NCBI RefSeq assembly: GCF_004770105.1
Contig: NZ_RQEY01000001.1
Coordinates: 186,001 to 250,000 of the forward strand
Direction: 5' to 3'
From: Leptospira andrefontaineae
GTDB lineage: Bacteria; Spirochaetota; Leptospiria; Leptospirales; Leptospiraceae
DNA: 64,000 nucleotides
The number at the start of each line of letters is the position of its first letter. Position 1 is the stretch's first letter. The position numbers and the translations under genes were made by a program. Below the pieces are notes generated by a model that was given only the letters and a program-made list of their open reading frames with translations, had not been told where the DNA came from and searched no databases. Shown here one piece after another: positions 7,735-16,249 of this stretch.

Positions 7735-9438
7735 ATGGAAAATCTTCCTTATAGCGTCGCTCCCCTACCCGAAAACGAAGAAGAAAGGGTACAAGCATTA
7801 AAACGTTATAGAATTCTAGATACTCCTCCTGAAGAAAAATACGACGGGATCATTAAAGCTGCCTCCCTAATTTGCGGGGCTCCGATGGCATTGGTTTCTC
7901 TGATCGACTCGGAAAGGCAGTGGTTTAAAGCCCGACTGGGCATAAAGGATCAACAAACCCCAAGGCGAGAGTCCTTTTGCCAATTTGCACTTTATGAAAA
8001 CAAGACCTTAATAGTAGAAGACGCTCATTTAGATCCGAGATTCAAACAAAATCCGTTCGTTGTAAACGATCCGAATATCAGATTTTATGCCGGGGCTCCA
8101 TTAAGGACTCCTGATGGTTATGTTTTAGGAACATTATGTGTATTAGATACGCAGCCTAAAAAATTATCAGAGGCAGAGATACAAGCTTTAGAAGCTTTGG
8201 CAAATTCAGTGGTTTCTTTTATGGAGTTGGATGCTAAATCCCAATCACTGATCCAACTACAAGCTGTCGCGTTAGAATTACAAAAAGCTAAAGAACAATT
8301 CTTTATCAATATGAATCATGAACTTAGAACTCCAGTGCATGGTATCCTAGGAATGGTGGATCTACTACATCAAACAAGTAATTCTGAACTTCAAAAAGAA
8401 TATCTAGAATCGTTAACTGAAAGTTCGGAACAACTAATCCGATTGATCAACGATGTAATCGATTTTAGTAAAGCAGAATCGGGTTCATTACATTTCAGTT
8501 TTAAAGAATTCGATTTAATATCCCTCTTGGAAAGATATGCAGAAGAAGCATCCGACAAAGCGTTCAAGAAAGGATTAGCATTCAAAACAATCTTTCCTCC
8601 TGCGAGAGAGAATATCGATGTAAAATCCGATTCTATTCGTGTAAGACAGATCCTTTCTAATTTAGTTTCTAACGCACTGAAGTTCACAGAAAAAGGCGGA
8701 GTAACCGTAGAGTTGGACTTAGAAAAAGAAAGTGAAACTGAGATCACTCTTTCTTTGAGTGTAAAAGATACGGGCATAGGCATTGAAGCACATCGTATCC
8801 CGACCTTATTCGAAGCATTCTCTCAAACTGATATTTCTATTTCTAGGAAATATGGTGGAACCGGTTTAGGACTTTCCATCTGCAAACGGATCTGTGAGGC
8901 ATTGGATTGGAATATATCAGTAGAAAGTGAAGTGGGTAAAGGTTCTAAATTTATTTTAGAAATGACTCTTCCAAAAGCGAATCTTTCAGAAAAGGCCCAA
9001 ATCGCTGAATCTAAAAATCGGATCCATTTCGATTTTTCCGCACATAAAGATCTGAAAATCCTAATAGCGGAAGACAATCCTGTGAACCAGAGATTGATCC
9101 AGAAGATGTTGGAAAAATTAGGATTAACTTCTTCAGTCGTTTCTAACGGAATAGACGCCTTGGCATATTGGGAAGAGAATGAAGTGGACCTTCTTCTTTT
9201 AGATATTCAAATGCCCGAGTTGAGCGGACTCGAAGTAGCTAGGATCTTAAAGAAAAAACCTAGTACCAGAAAGGTTCCTTGGATCATCGCAGTCACCGCC
9301 CATGACAGTACCGAAGACAGAAGAGCATGTGCAGAAGCCGGCATGGACGATTATTTAGGAAAACCTTTCCGGATAGAAGATTTGGGAGAAAGGATCCAAG
9401 AATTTCTAAAAGACCCTCCTTCCTCCCTGGCTTCCTGA
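7735..9438 (+). CDS. GAF-domain hybrid histidine kinase with receiver
   Basis: Cytoplasmic hybrid sensor of 567 residues. Order: GAF domain (about 20-175, with the PRRESFCQFALYENKTLIVED stretch common to such GAF domains), HisKA box FINMNHELRTPVHGILGMV (phosphoacceptor His near 200), HATPase with N box QILSNLVSNALKFTEKG and G boxes DTGIGIE and GGTGLGLSI, then a receiver domain from about 440 with acceptor Asp in LLLLDIQMPELSG and Lys in YLGKPF. No membrane segment is present, so the signal is internal. No Hpt or regulator gene is adjacent. It ends two bases before the convergent trpG. Confidence 0.93.
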   Translation: MENLPYSVAPLPENEEERVQALKRYRILDTPPEEKYDGIIKAASLICGAPMALVSLIDSERQWFKARLGIKDQQTPRRESFCQFALYENKTLIVEDAHLDPRFKQNPFVVNDPNIRFYAGAPLRTPDGYVLGTLCVLDTQPKKLSEAEIQALEALANSVVSFMELDAKSQSLIQLQAVALELQKAKEQFFINMNHELRTPVHGILGMVDLLHQTSNSELQKEYLESLTESSEQLIRLINDVIDFSKAESGSLHFSFKEFDLISLLERYAEEASDKAFKKGLAFKTIFPPARENIDVKSDSIRVRQILSNLVSNALKFTEKGGVTVELDLEKESETEITLSLSVKDTGIGIEAHRIPTLFEAFSQTDISISRKYGGTGLGLSICKRICEALDWNISVESEVGKGSKFILEMTLPKANLSEKAQIAESKNRIHFDFSAHKDLKILIAEDNPVNQRLIQKMLEKLGLTSSVVSNGIDALAYWEENEVDLLLLDIQMPELSGLEVARILKKKPSTRKVPWIIAVTAHDSTEDRRACAEAGMDDYLGKPFRIEDLGERIQEFLKDPPSSLAS

Positions 9439-9439
9439 G

Positions 9440-10030
9440 CTATATTAGAAAATTAGAAAGCATTCTCCTTCCGCCCTCAGTCGCAAAGGATTCCGGGTGA
9501 AATTGAACACCTTCCATTCTTTTTTTCCGATTACGAATACCCATGAGTTCAGAACCTGCATATGCAGTTCTTTCCCATTCTTTTCCTAAAGAATTCTCAT
9601 CCACCACCAAAGAATGATATCTCATTACTTTCAGATCGGAAGGAAGATCTTGAAATACTCCCTTCCCGTCGGTTTTGATCTCGGAAATCTTTCCGTGCAT
9701 AGGATATTCTGCTTTTATAATATTTGCACCCGCAAAATGAGCCATACCTTGCATTCCAAGACAAACTCCTAGAATAGGGATCTCTCCTCCTAATTGTTTC
9801 AGAATTTCCATAGAACAACCGAAATATTCAGGATCTTCCGGAGTTCCTGGTCCGGGAGAAAGTACAATTTTATCGTATCTATCCTTTAGGACTTTGGAAA
9901 CATCTGTTTCATTCTGACGGATCACATCCAATCTAAATCTATAAGGGAACTCTTCTTCTAATATTTCTCCTATAAGTTGGAATAGATTATAGGAAAATGA
10001 ATCATGGTGATCTACTAATAACACTTTCAT
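9440..10030 (-). CDS. trpG: Anthranilate synthase glutamine amidotransferase subunit
   Basis: Class I glutamine amidotransferase of 196 residues that supplies ammonia to TrpE for anthranilate formation. The catalytic Cys is in GVCLGMQGMAHFAGA and the His-Glu pair in GVQFHPESFATEGG; the oxyanion-loop motif SPGPGTPED is present. Its start overlaps the trpE stop by four bases (ATGA), coupling the subunits. PabA/TrpG proteins cannot be separated by sequence alone; the assignment follows the TrpE-like features of the partner. Confidence 0.88.
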   Translation of the reverse strand: MKVLLVDHHDSFSYNLFQLIGEILEEEFPYRFRLDVIRQNETDVSKVLKDRYDKIVLSPGPGTPEDPEYFGCSMEILKQLGGEIPILGVCLGMQGMAHFAGANIIKAEYPMHGKISEIKTDGKGVFQDLPSDLKVMRYHSLVVDENSLGKEWERTAYAGSELMGIRNRKKRMEGVQFHPESFATEGGRRMLSNFLI

Positions 10031-11445
10031 TGAGCTGCCTCCATCGCCTTCAGGACTGCTCCTAATTTATGACCGATCTCTTGGTATTCCGCATCTGGAT
10101 CTGAATCCATAACGATCCCACCTGAAGCGCGGACCACTGCCTCTTCTTCTTTTCTGAAATAACTTCGGATCGGAATACAGAAGGAACAATTCCCGTCAAA
10201 TCCGAATCTTCCCACAGCTCCTCCGTAAGGTCCTCTTGGATCGTTCTCTATTCTATGAATGATCTTCATAGATTCTATTTTGGGAGCACCGCTTAACGTC
10301 CCTGTGGGAAAAGAAGAAGCTAAACCTGAAAACATATCCTGGCCTGCTCTCAAGATCCCCGAAACTTCAGTAGATAGATGTTGCACATGACTGAATCTTT
10401 TGAGAGCAAAAGAATCTCTCACTTTTACAGTTCCGAATTTAGAAACTCTTCCGAGGTCGTTTCGATGCAGATCCACAAGCATATTATGCTCCGCTATCTC
10501 TTTAGGGTCGGAAAGAAGTTGGAGTGCAAACTTCTGATCTTCTTCTTCGTTTGTTCCTCTTCTAATTGTACCTGCTAATGGAAAACTTTCAGCGAGTCCG
10601 TCTTTCAACCTAAATAGAAGTTCAGGGCTTGCTCCCAGATGGACTTCTCCGGGAAAACTCATGAAGAACATAAAAGGAGAAGGATTTATTTTCCGGACAG
10701 ACCTATATAATTCGAAGTCTCCTCTTTTTCTGGTAATCGTATTCTTATCTTCTCCCACTAAAAAAGTTTTTCGAAAACCTACCTGGCATTGGAATGTATT
10801 TCCTTTTCTGATCTCTTCCAAAACTTCATCCACCATGGATCTATGCTCTTCTTTTGTTTTAGAAAAACCTAAATCGACGGATTGGAATTTTCCTTTGCCT
10901 GGAGTATTCTTTTTATAAATTTCTTCGAACAGATTATATCGATCTGTTCCGTAATGAAAATATTTGGACTCTCCAGTTCTTCTGTCCAAGAGGATACCAT
11001 CTTCCATCCAAGCAAAACAGAACTTAGGAAATTTAGGATGTTCTTTTAGAAGAAGGCTTGGTTCCATATCGTTTGCGGCTTCATAGGAAAGATAACCGTA
11101 TAGCCCTCCTCCGCCTGTCTCCGTATATTCTAAGAAAGATTTTCTAGGAGGAAAAATTTCAGAGAATAATTGGTATGGATTCCCTTTTCCGATCTCTTTT
11201 CCGTCACATTCTAATTTATCTCCCTTTGCTTTGAAGAGCCTCTTAGGAAAACCCGAAATAAAACTGTATCTGGAATTATCCGATTCGGGTCCGAGACTTT
11301 CGAATAGTACCGCAACCTCGGCCTCTTCCATTAATTTTTGGAAATATTCCAAGAGACCTTCTTCCTTTAATGGAAAAGGTTGAATGATTGGTCTTGGAAA
11401 AAGTGAATCTGCATCTTTTCTAATATTTTGTATGTCTATGGACAT
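10027..11445 (-). CDS. trpE: Anthranilate synthase component I
   Basis: Chorismate-binding enzyme of 472 residues that makes anthranilate, the first step of tryptophan synthesis. FPLAGTIRRG carries Ala where p-aminobenzoate synthases (PabB) have the Lys of PIKGT, favouring TrpE. The N-terminal LFESLGPESDNSRYSFI resembles the LLES feedback site for tryptophan. The active-site block IVMDSDPDAEYQEIGHK is intact. The ATG at 11445 is chosen because AAGGAG lies six to eight bases upstream; the in-frame ATG at 11493 has no ribosome site. A separate trpE-trpG pair has been described in Leptospira biflexa. See the possible leader at 11518-11577. Confidence 0.87.
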   Translation of the reverse strand: MSIDIQNIRKDADSLFPRPIIQPFPLKEEGLLEYFQKLMEEAEVAVLFESLGPESDNSRYSFISGFPKRLFKAKGDKLECDGKEIGKGNPYQLFSEIFPPRKSFLEYTETGGGGLYGYLSYEAANDMEPSLLLKEHPKFPKFCFAWMEDGILLDRRTGESKYFHYGTDRYNLFEEIYKKNTPGKGKFQSVDLGFSKTKEEHRSMVDEVLEEIRKGNTFQCQVGFRKTFLVGEDKNTITRKRGDFELYRSVRKINPSPFMFFMSFPGEVHLGASPELLFRLKDGLAESFPLAGTIRRGTNEEEDQKFALQLLSDPKEIAEHNMLVDLHRNDLGRVSKFGTVKVRDSFALKRFSHVQHLSTEVSGILRAGQDMFSGLASSFPTGTLSGAPKIESMKIIHRIENDPRGPYGGAVGRFGFDGNCSFCIPIRSYFRKEEEAVVRASGGIVMDSDPDAEYQEIGHKLGAVLKAMEAAQ

Positions 11446-11517
11446 AGTCGTCTCCTTATGGTTGTTCCGGTGCGTAAATACCCGGAAATTCATTATAAAA
11501 ATAGAATGTAGATATAA

Positions 11518-11577
11518 TTAGGCCCGGGAGGGCCACCAAGAGGAGTTAGAGAATAGAAAGAAAGAAATATTGCACAA
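11518..11577 (-). CDS. Possible trp leader peptide with tandem Trp codons
   Basis: A 19-codon frame from TTG (11577) to TAA (11518-11520), 72 bases before the trpE start, ends in NSSWWPSRA. The two adjacent TGG codons (11533-11538) lie at a GGCCC-TCCC-GGGCC hairpin. A second hairpin, TTCCGG/CCGGAA, follows just before the trpE ribosome site. This is what a tryptophan-responsive leader would look like. Against it, the start is TTG without a convincing Shine-Dalgarno and there is no T-run terminator, so the mechanism would have to be translational or non-canonical. Confidence 0.35.
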   Translation of the reverse strand: MCNISFFLFSNSSWWPSRA

Positions 11578-11660
11578 ATATAAAGAAAGCTCAGACTTCC
11601 CGAACGATATCTCGAACGGGAAATCTTCGAATAATAAGATCAGCTTGTTAAGGTTAGTTC

Positions 11661-13388
11661 TCAACCTAAGAGCATCTCCAAATTACTTTTTCCAGGAGGA
11701 ACCATAGGAAGAACCTGAAGATCCTGATCGATCGGAACAACAATCAATCCAGGCCCTTTCTCTTTCAGAAAGTTTTCCAGATCTTCTAAATTTTTTCCTT
11801 CTTCTCCCAGATCTAAACTGGAAATTCCAAAAGCATTGGCTATCTTTGAAAACTTAGAATGAGAAGGATAAGCACTGCCATTGTACCTGCTTCCGTAAAA
11901 CAAATTCTGCTGCTGACGAACCAGTCCCAGATTCCGATTATCGAATATTATAATTTTAAGATCCGATTGTAGTTCGCTCAAAGTATCCAATTCCTGAATA
12001 TTCATCAGTATCGATCCATCCCCGGAAAAACAAACGATCTTAGAATTTGGATCCGCAAGAGAAGCTCCAATTGCTGCAGGTAAGCCGAAGCCCATAGTGC
12101 CCAATCCACCGGAAGTCAAAAAGGTTCCACTTTTCTGAAATGGATAATATTGAGCCACCCACATCTGGTGTTGGCCTACATCGGTACTAATCCTTGCATT
12201 CGGCCCTAAAACTTTAGCAACATGTAAGATAATATCCTGAGGAGAAAAACCTTTAGAAGTAGTAACAGAATTTAATGGATATTGTTCTTTATAAGAACGT
12301 ATCTGCTCTCTCCATTCTTCTCTTTTGTGAATCGGGAAATCTCCCATATTCTCTAAAAAGTATTTTAGATCGGAGCAGAATCCAAAATCAGGTCTTCTTA
12401 ATTTTCCGATTTCCTTATAATCGATGTCTACATGGATTACTTTTGCATTCGGACAGAATGTTTCTAATTTTCCGGTAGCCCTATCATCGAAACGAACTCC
12501 AAATGCTAAAAGTAGATCGGACTCAAATAATAACCGATTCGTATAAGGAGCTCCGTGCATTCCAAGCATTCCTAAAGATAACTCATGAGTTTGAGAAAAA
12601 GAATCTAAACCCATCAATGTACAAACTACCGGAATATCCTGAGTTTCCGCCAATTTCAAGATCAGGTCTTCCGAGCCTGAACCCGTAACTCCTCCTCCTA
12701 TATACAAAACGGGTTTTTTAGAATTTTCTAATAAAGAATAAAATCTAAGTTTATCCGCTTCAGATATAAAGATCTTAGGTGAATTTGTTTCTTCTTGAGA
12801 ACTCCAAATCGATTCTATCTGGGACATAGAAAGTGAAATTGGAGAGGCTTGAACATCCTTGGGAACATCTATCCAAACTGGGCCAGGTCTTGGCCCTTCT
12901 GCAATTTGAAAAGCTTCCGGTAAAACTCGTATGAGTTCTGATACGGAACGAACTAAATAAGTTTTTTTAGTAATAGGTAATGATAATCCATAAGTATCTA
13001 TCTCTTGGAATGCATCCGTTCCAATGAGAGATAAAGGCACCTGACCTGTGATTGCGACTAATGGTATAGAATCAGATTTTGCATCCGCAACAGCGGTGAT
13101 CAGATTTGTAACTCCTGGGCCGGAGGATGCCAGACAAACTGCAGGTTTTTTAGTGACTCTGGCTTCTCCCTGAGCCATAAATCCACCACCTTGCTCATGT
13201 CTTGCTAGAATATGACGTATTCCACTATTATGAAGTGCATCGTATAACGGCAAATTAGCGCCGCCAGGGATCCCATATACATTATGGATCCTTCTTCTTT
13301 TTAAATAAGCAACGATCAGTTCGGCTCCATTCCCGGGAACCTTATCTTCTCGAAGCCAGGCCTTGTTTTTTTCAGTAATCGTTTCCAT
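11661..13388 (-). CDS. ilvB: Acetolactate synthase, large (catalytic) subunit
   Basis: Thiamine-diphosphate enzyme of 575 residues, first common step of valine, leucine and isoleucine synthesis. The catalytic Glu is in LARHEQGGGFMAQGEAR, the ThDP/Mg motif runs from SGDGSILMN to the FDNRNLGLV segment, and the FAD-binding central domain is of normal length. No small regulatory subunit (ilvN) is adjacent. Expression is predicted to be governed by the attenuator at 13411-13574. The stop overlaps a weak AGGTT/AACCT hairpin without a T-run, so some transcripts could continue into trpEG 215 bases downstream. Confidence 0.95.
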   Translation of the reverse strand: METITEKNKAWLREDKVPGNGAELIVAYLKRRRIHNVYGIPGGANLPLYDALHNSGIRHILARHEQGGGFMAQGEARVTKKPAVCLASSGPGVTNLITAVADAKSDSIPLVAITGQVPLSLIGTDAFQEIDTYGLSLPITKKTYLVRSVSELIRVLPEAFQIAEGPRPGPVWIDVPKDVQASPISLSMSQIESIWSSQEETNSPKIFISEADKLRFYSLLENSKKPVLYIGGGVTGSGSEDLILKLAETQDIPVVCTLMGLDSFSQTHELSLGMLGMHGAPYTNRLLFESDLLLAFGVRFDDRATGKLETFCPNAKVIHVDIDYKEIGKLRRPDFGFCSDLKYFLENMGDFPIHKREEWREQIRSYKEQYPLNSVTTSKGFSPQDIILHVAKVLGPNARISTDVGQHQMWVAQYYPFQKSGTFLTSGGLGTMGFGLPAAIGASLADPNSKIVCFSGDGSILMNIQELDTLSELQSDLKIIIFDNRNLGLVRQQQNLFYGSRYNGSAYPSHSKFSKIANAFGISSLDLGEEGKNLEDLENFLKEKGPGLIVVPIDQDLQVLPMVPPGKSNLEMLLG

Positions 13389-13410
13389 TTTTGCCTCACA
13401 CAGTGTAGAA

Positions 13411-13450
13411 ATAAAAAAAGCCCCCCTCGGCTTTACGCCGAGAGGGGCTT
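13411..13450 (-). terminator. Attenuator terminator in the ilvB leader
   Basis: On the minus strand AAGCCCCTCTCGGC, loop GTAAA, GCCGAGGGGGGCTT forms a 14-bp stem (one G-U pair) followed by seven T. It sits between the leader peptide stop and the ilvB start, so it must be bypassed for ilvB to be expressed. The loop and inner arms (GGCGTAAAGCC, 13429-13439) are perfectly complementary to GGCTTTACGCC at 13483-13493 at the end of the leader ORF, giving an 11-bp antiterminator. Confidence 0.9.
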
Positions 13451-13478
13451 TTCGAGGATTGCTGCCTACGAAAGAACC

Positions 13479-13574
13479 TTAGGGCGTAAAGCCTGACCAG
13501 GGTAGCGTGACCACTACCACCATCCAGAGGACGACCCAAAGGGTTTGGTTAGACTGAAGACCTAATTTATTCAT
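13479..13574 (-). CDS. ilvB leader peptide (attenuator, Val/Leu/Trp-rich)
   Basis: A 31-residue ORF from ATG at 13574 to TAA at 13479-13481. Its core reads LWVVLWMVVVVTLPW: six Val, five Leu and three Trp codons in the whole peptide, no Ile. The last codons (GGC TTT ACG CCC) contain the antiterminator segment. The expected logic is that a ribosome stalled at scarce Val/Leu (or Trp) codons leaves this segment free to pair with the terminator loop and lets transcription into ilvB. A ribosome that reaches the stop masks it, and the terminator forms. The E. coli ilvB leader is likewise Val-rich. Three Trp codons are unusual for an ilv leader. Confidence 0.85.
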   Translation of the reverse strand: MNKLGLQSNQTLWVVLWMVVVVTLPWSGFTP

Positions 13575-13697
13575 TACGTAGAAAATGACGGATAAACCGC
13601 TTAAGATATTCACGATTTACGGATAAAAATTTGCAAGAACTTTTTATCGTTGCCCAAATCGACTTCCGACGTATCATCCCTTCCCAAGGAAATAAAA

Positions 13698-14213
13698 ATG
13701 GCAAGCGTCACTCTTAAAGGTAACCCAGTTCAACTAGAAGGAAAACTATTAGAGGTAGGAGCAAAGGCTCCCGACTTTCATGGAACGGCAAAAGACTTAA
13801 GCACCAAGTCTCTCAAAGATTATAACGGAAAAGTGAAAATCTTAGTTTCAGTCCCAAGTTTAGATACATCCGTATGCGCAATGGAAACTAAAAAGTTCCA
13901 TGAAAGAGCAACAAAGTTAGATGGGATTGTAACAGTGGTTGTCTCCGGAGATCTTCCTTTTGCGATGAATCGTTTTTGCACTATGGAAGGATTAGATTCT
14001 CCGAATCTGGTAACACTTTCTCAATTCAGGGACTTCTCCTTTTCAAAAGCTTACGGAACTCATATCGCAGACGGAGGTTTACAAGGACTTTCTGCAAGAG
14101 CAGTTTTCGTTCTAGATAAGAATGATACCGTTCAATATGTGGAATTAGTTCCTGAGATCGCGAGTGAGCCGAATTACGAAGCTGCGATCGGAGCCGCTAA
14201 AAAATTAGTTTAA
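13698..14213 (+). CDS. tpx: Thiol peroxidase
   Basis: Atypical 2-Cys peroxiredoxin of 171 residues that reduces hydroperoxides with thioredoxin. The peroxidatic Cys is in [16 protein letters not shown] and the resolving Cys in [19 protein letters not shown]. The ATG at 13698 follows AAGGA at 13686-13690. A longer frame from a TTG at 13650 lacks support and would add residues foreign to the family. It runs divergently from the ilvB leader. Confidence 0.95.
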   Translation: MASVTLKGNPVQLEGKLLEVGAKAPDFHGTAKDLSTKSLKDYNGKVKILVSVPSLDTSVCAMETKKFHERATKLDGIVTVVVSGDLPFAMNRFCTMEGLDSPNLVTLSQFRDFSFSKAYGTHIADGGLQGLSARAVFVLDKNDTVQYVELVPEIASEPNYEAAIGAAKKLV

Positions 14214-14218
14214 ACGAA

Positions 14219-14240
14219 ACATTCTTTTTAAAAAGAATGT
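14219..14240. repeat. 22-bp perfect AT-rich palindrome after tpx
   Basis: ACATTCTTTTT is followed directly by its reverse complement AAAAAGAATGT, between the tpx stop and the next ATG at 14245. It could form a nine-bp hairpin. No T-run follows, so it is at best a weak terminator for tpx or an operator-like site; the right arm overlaps the next gene's ribosome-binding region. Confidence 0.55.
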
Positions 14241-14244
14241 ATTC

Positions 14245-14901
14245 ATGCAGAAGTTAAAAGGCCAGTGGAAAAGTTTATTCTTAAACTTAAACCCTGCCTT
14301 ACTTCTGCTCATAGTATTTCCGCTTACCAACTGCGATAAAGATCCTTCTTCTGATCCTGAAAAATTAATCTCTTATCTTTCAAAACCTTCTTTGGCAATG
14401 TATGGAGATAGTATCGTTGCTTCCTGGCCTGTAGAGGAACAACTCTCTGATTTCAACATTGTCAAGTTTGCTACTCCCGGCATAGATACTAACAAAATCC
14501 TTAGTTCTGTGCAGAATGACAAAAATCGTTATAACGCATGTTTGTATGAAGGGGGGATTAACGATTTCCTGTTAAATTATTCTCCCACCCAAAGTCAGGT
14601 AGACGCAACCATCAACAGACAAATCCAAAGTATACAGATACTTTTGACAAGATGTGAACATGTGGTCGCATTAAATCTTTGGAATATTAAATTTCCTTGG
14701 CCCACAGTTGCCGTAGCAATGATTACCGCAGAAATGAAAGAAAAGATCAATTTCGTTCCAAGAATAGACACAGAACTAATGATCCAAGACGATATGTTAA
14801 CCGATGGGAACCATCCTAATAAAAACGGATATTACATTCTTTCTAAAGCTGTCAGAGAAAAATTTAAACCATTCTTCCCCATTTTGTATCTGAATGACTA
14901 A
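14245..14901 (+). CDS. SGNH/GDSL-type hydrolase lipoprotein
   Basis: A 218-residue predicted lipoprotein: signal peptide with hydrophobic core about 17-27 and lipobox FPLTNC, acylated Cys near residue 30. The SGNH blocks are recognisable: block I MYGDSIVASW with the nucleophile Ser, block III EGGINDF with the oxyanion Asn, block V DGNHPNKNGY with the Asp-x-x-His pair. It is likely an envelope esterase or lipase; the substrate is unknown. The next frame overlaps its end by a few bases if the upstream ATG is used. Confidence 0.85.
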   Translation: MQKLKGQWKSLFLNLNPALLLLIVFPLTNCDKDPSSDPEKLISYLSKPSLAMYGDSIVASWPVEEQLSDFNIVKFATPGIDTNKILSSVQNDKNRYNACLYEGGINDFLLNYSPTQSQVDATINRQIQSIQILLTRCEHVVALNLWNIKFPWPTVAVAMITAEMKEKINFVPRIDTELMIQDDMLTDGNHPNKNGYYILSKAVREKFKPFFPILYLND

Positions 14902-14911
14902 GGCAATAAGA

Positions 14912-15718
14912 ATGAAAATAAAAAGTCTTATAACCTTGGTTTTTTCATATTCTGTTTTTATAATTCCTTTATTGTCCGCCCCAGGAAATGAAGAAAGACC
15001 GGTACATCCGAACTTGAATCAAGAATTGGCAATATATAATAAAGTTTACATTGCAGGAACAGCAACGGATAGAACTCCCCGACAAGAGGATGGTTACGAA
15101 AGAGATAGAAAGATCTCAGCATCCGGAGAAATGAAACTTACGGATCAATTTTCAGTCACAGCAAATTATGGATATGTAGACCATTATTCCACTACCAGAA
15201 AAATTTGGAGCGGCTGGGATAGATGGGCAGTGGGTGCAAAATATTATGTAAAAACGGATTTTGCATCCTTTGGAGGTGGAATCCAATTTTTAGGGCCTTC
15301 CGTTTCCCAACCGAAAGAAGCGGACATCAATCCGGATCTATTTTTGCTCCGAGCCTATTTTGGCGGATTAAAAAGATTCGGAGCATTCTCCATGCAAGGA
15401 ACTGCAAATTTTGAATCGGAAACAAATTCTTCCGGAAAAGAGACTGCTGAAGAGAACTTTAAAAGATTCTTATATTCAGGGCTAACATTCTCCTATAGCC
15501 TAGCTTCTAAAACAAATCTGCTTCTGGAATTTAGTCACAGAACTACTATATCCAATACGATTACTCCATATTCGGATTACTTTGTGATCGCCCCTGGGAT
15601 CCAATACCCAACCAACCAAAACGGATATTTAACTTTTTCATTGATGTTACAGACAAGGGTCGATTCCAATATGGATCGTGGATTTAAAGTTGGATATTTA
15701 TATTTTTTCGGAGATTAA
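14912..15718 (+). CDS. Exported protein, probable outer-membrane beta-barrel
   Basis: About 268 residues, family not recognised. It has an N-terminal signal (MKIKSLITLVFSYSVFIIPLLSAPG) and then many alternating strands with aromatic ends (FSVTANYGYVDHY, YVKTDFASFGGGIQF, LTFSYSLASKTNLLLEFSH), ending in a terminal aromatic (YLYFFGD). This pattern suits an outer-membrane barrel. The ATG at 14912 with AAGG at 14899-14902 is preferred; an in-frame ATG at 14894 overlaps the lipoprotein gene. It is followed at once by the DUF3995 gene, so the three are likely an operon. Confidence 0.7.
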   Translation: MKIKSLITLVFSYSVFIIPLLSAPGNEERPVHPNLNQELAIYNKVYIAGTATDRTPRQEDGYERDRKISASGEMKLTDQFSVTANYGYVDHYSTTRKIWSGWDRWAVGAKYYVKTDFASFGGGIQFLGPSVSQPKEADINPDLFLLRAYFGGLKRFGAFSMQGTANFESETNSSGKETAEENFKRFLYSGLTFSYSLASKTNLLLEFSHRTTISNTITPYSDYFVIAPGIQYPTNQNGYLTFSLMLQTRVDSNMDRGFKVGYLYFFGD

Positions 15719-15719
15719 A

Positions 15720-16145
15720 ATGCAGATAGAAAGATGGATCGGCTTGTTTACTGGTGGTATTTTATTTTTTTTATCTGCATTACATGTCTACTGGGCATTC
15801 GGTGGAAAGTTAACATCAATCACTGTTATTCCGGAAACTAACGGCAAACCGACATTTGTTCCAAGCAGAGGATTAACCTTACTTGTCGCGCTTGCACTTT
15901 TTGGATTCGGAGCCGTAGCTCTTTGGGTCTCCGGAAATATTTTTTCCCCAAACAGAATAAGCGCGGTCTTCTCCTTATTAATCTCCTTTATCTTCTTAGG
16001 GAGAGCGATCGGAGATTTTCGATTGGTCGGTTATTTTAAAAAAATCAAAAATACCAAATTCGCCAAATACGATTACCTAGTTTATTCACCTGTATGTATT
16101 CTCTTGGGGACTTCGTACCTTTATCTTGGCTGGAAAAGTTTCTGA
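15720..16145 (+). CDS. DUF3995 family membrane protein
   Basis: A 141-residue inner-membrane protein with about four helices. The family hallmark is in the first helix, SALHVYWAFGGK. GGAG at 15710-15713 precedes the ATG at 15720, which begins one base after the previous stop; a longer in-frame start at 15678 lies inside the upstream gene. Function unknown in the whole family. Confidence 0.8.
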   Translation: MQIERWIGLFTGGILFFLSALHVYWAFGGKLTSITVIPETNGKPTFVPSRGLTLLVALALFGFGAVALWVSGNIFSPNRISAVFSLLISFIFLGRAIGDFRLVGYFKKIKNTKFAKYDYLVYSPVCILLGTSYLYLGWKSF

Positions 16146-16249
16146 TCCTATACTTTGTTTTTCCAACCAATAAATAATTTGATATAAAACAATAATTTCC
16201 TCTTTTCCAAATTTTCACTCTCTCCAGGTTAGAAGAATAGGAGAAGTAT

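Noticed and set aside
11446..11493. In-frame N-terminal extension of trpE from ATG 11493
   Set aside because: No ribosome site upstream, and a clear AAGGAG precedes the ATG at 11445. The extension is His/Asn/Arg-rich and unlike TrpE N termini.
13650..13697. Longer tpx start at TTG 13650
   Set aside because: The ATG at 13698 has AAGGA at proper spacing and matches the family start; the extra residues are foreign to Tpx.
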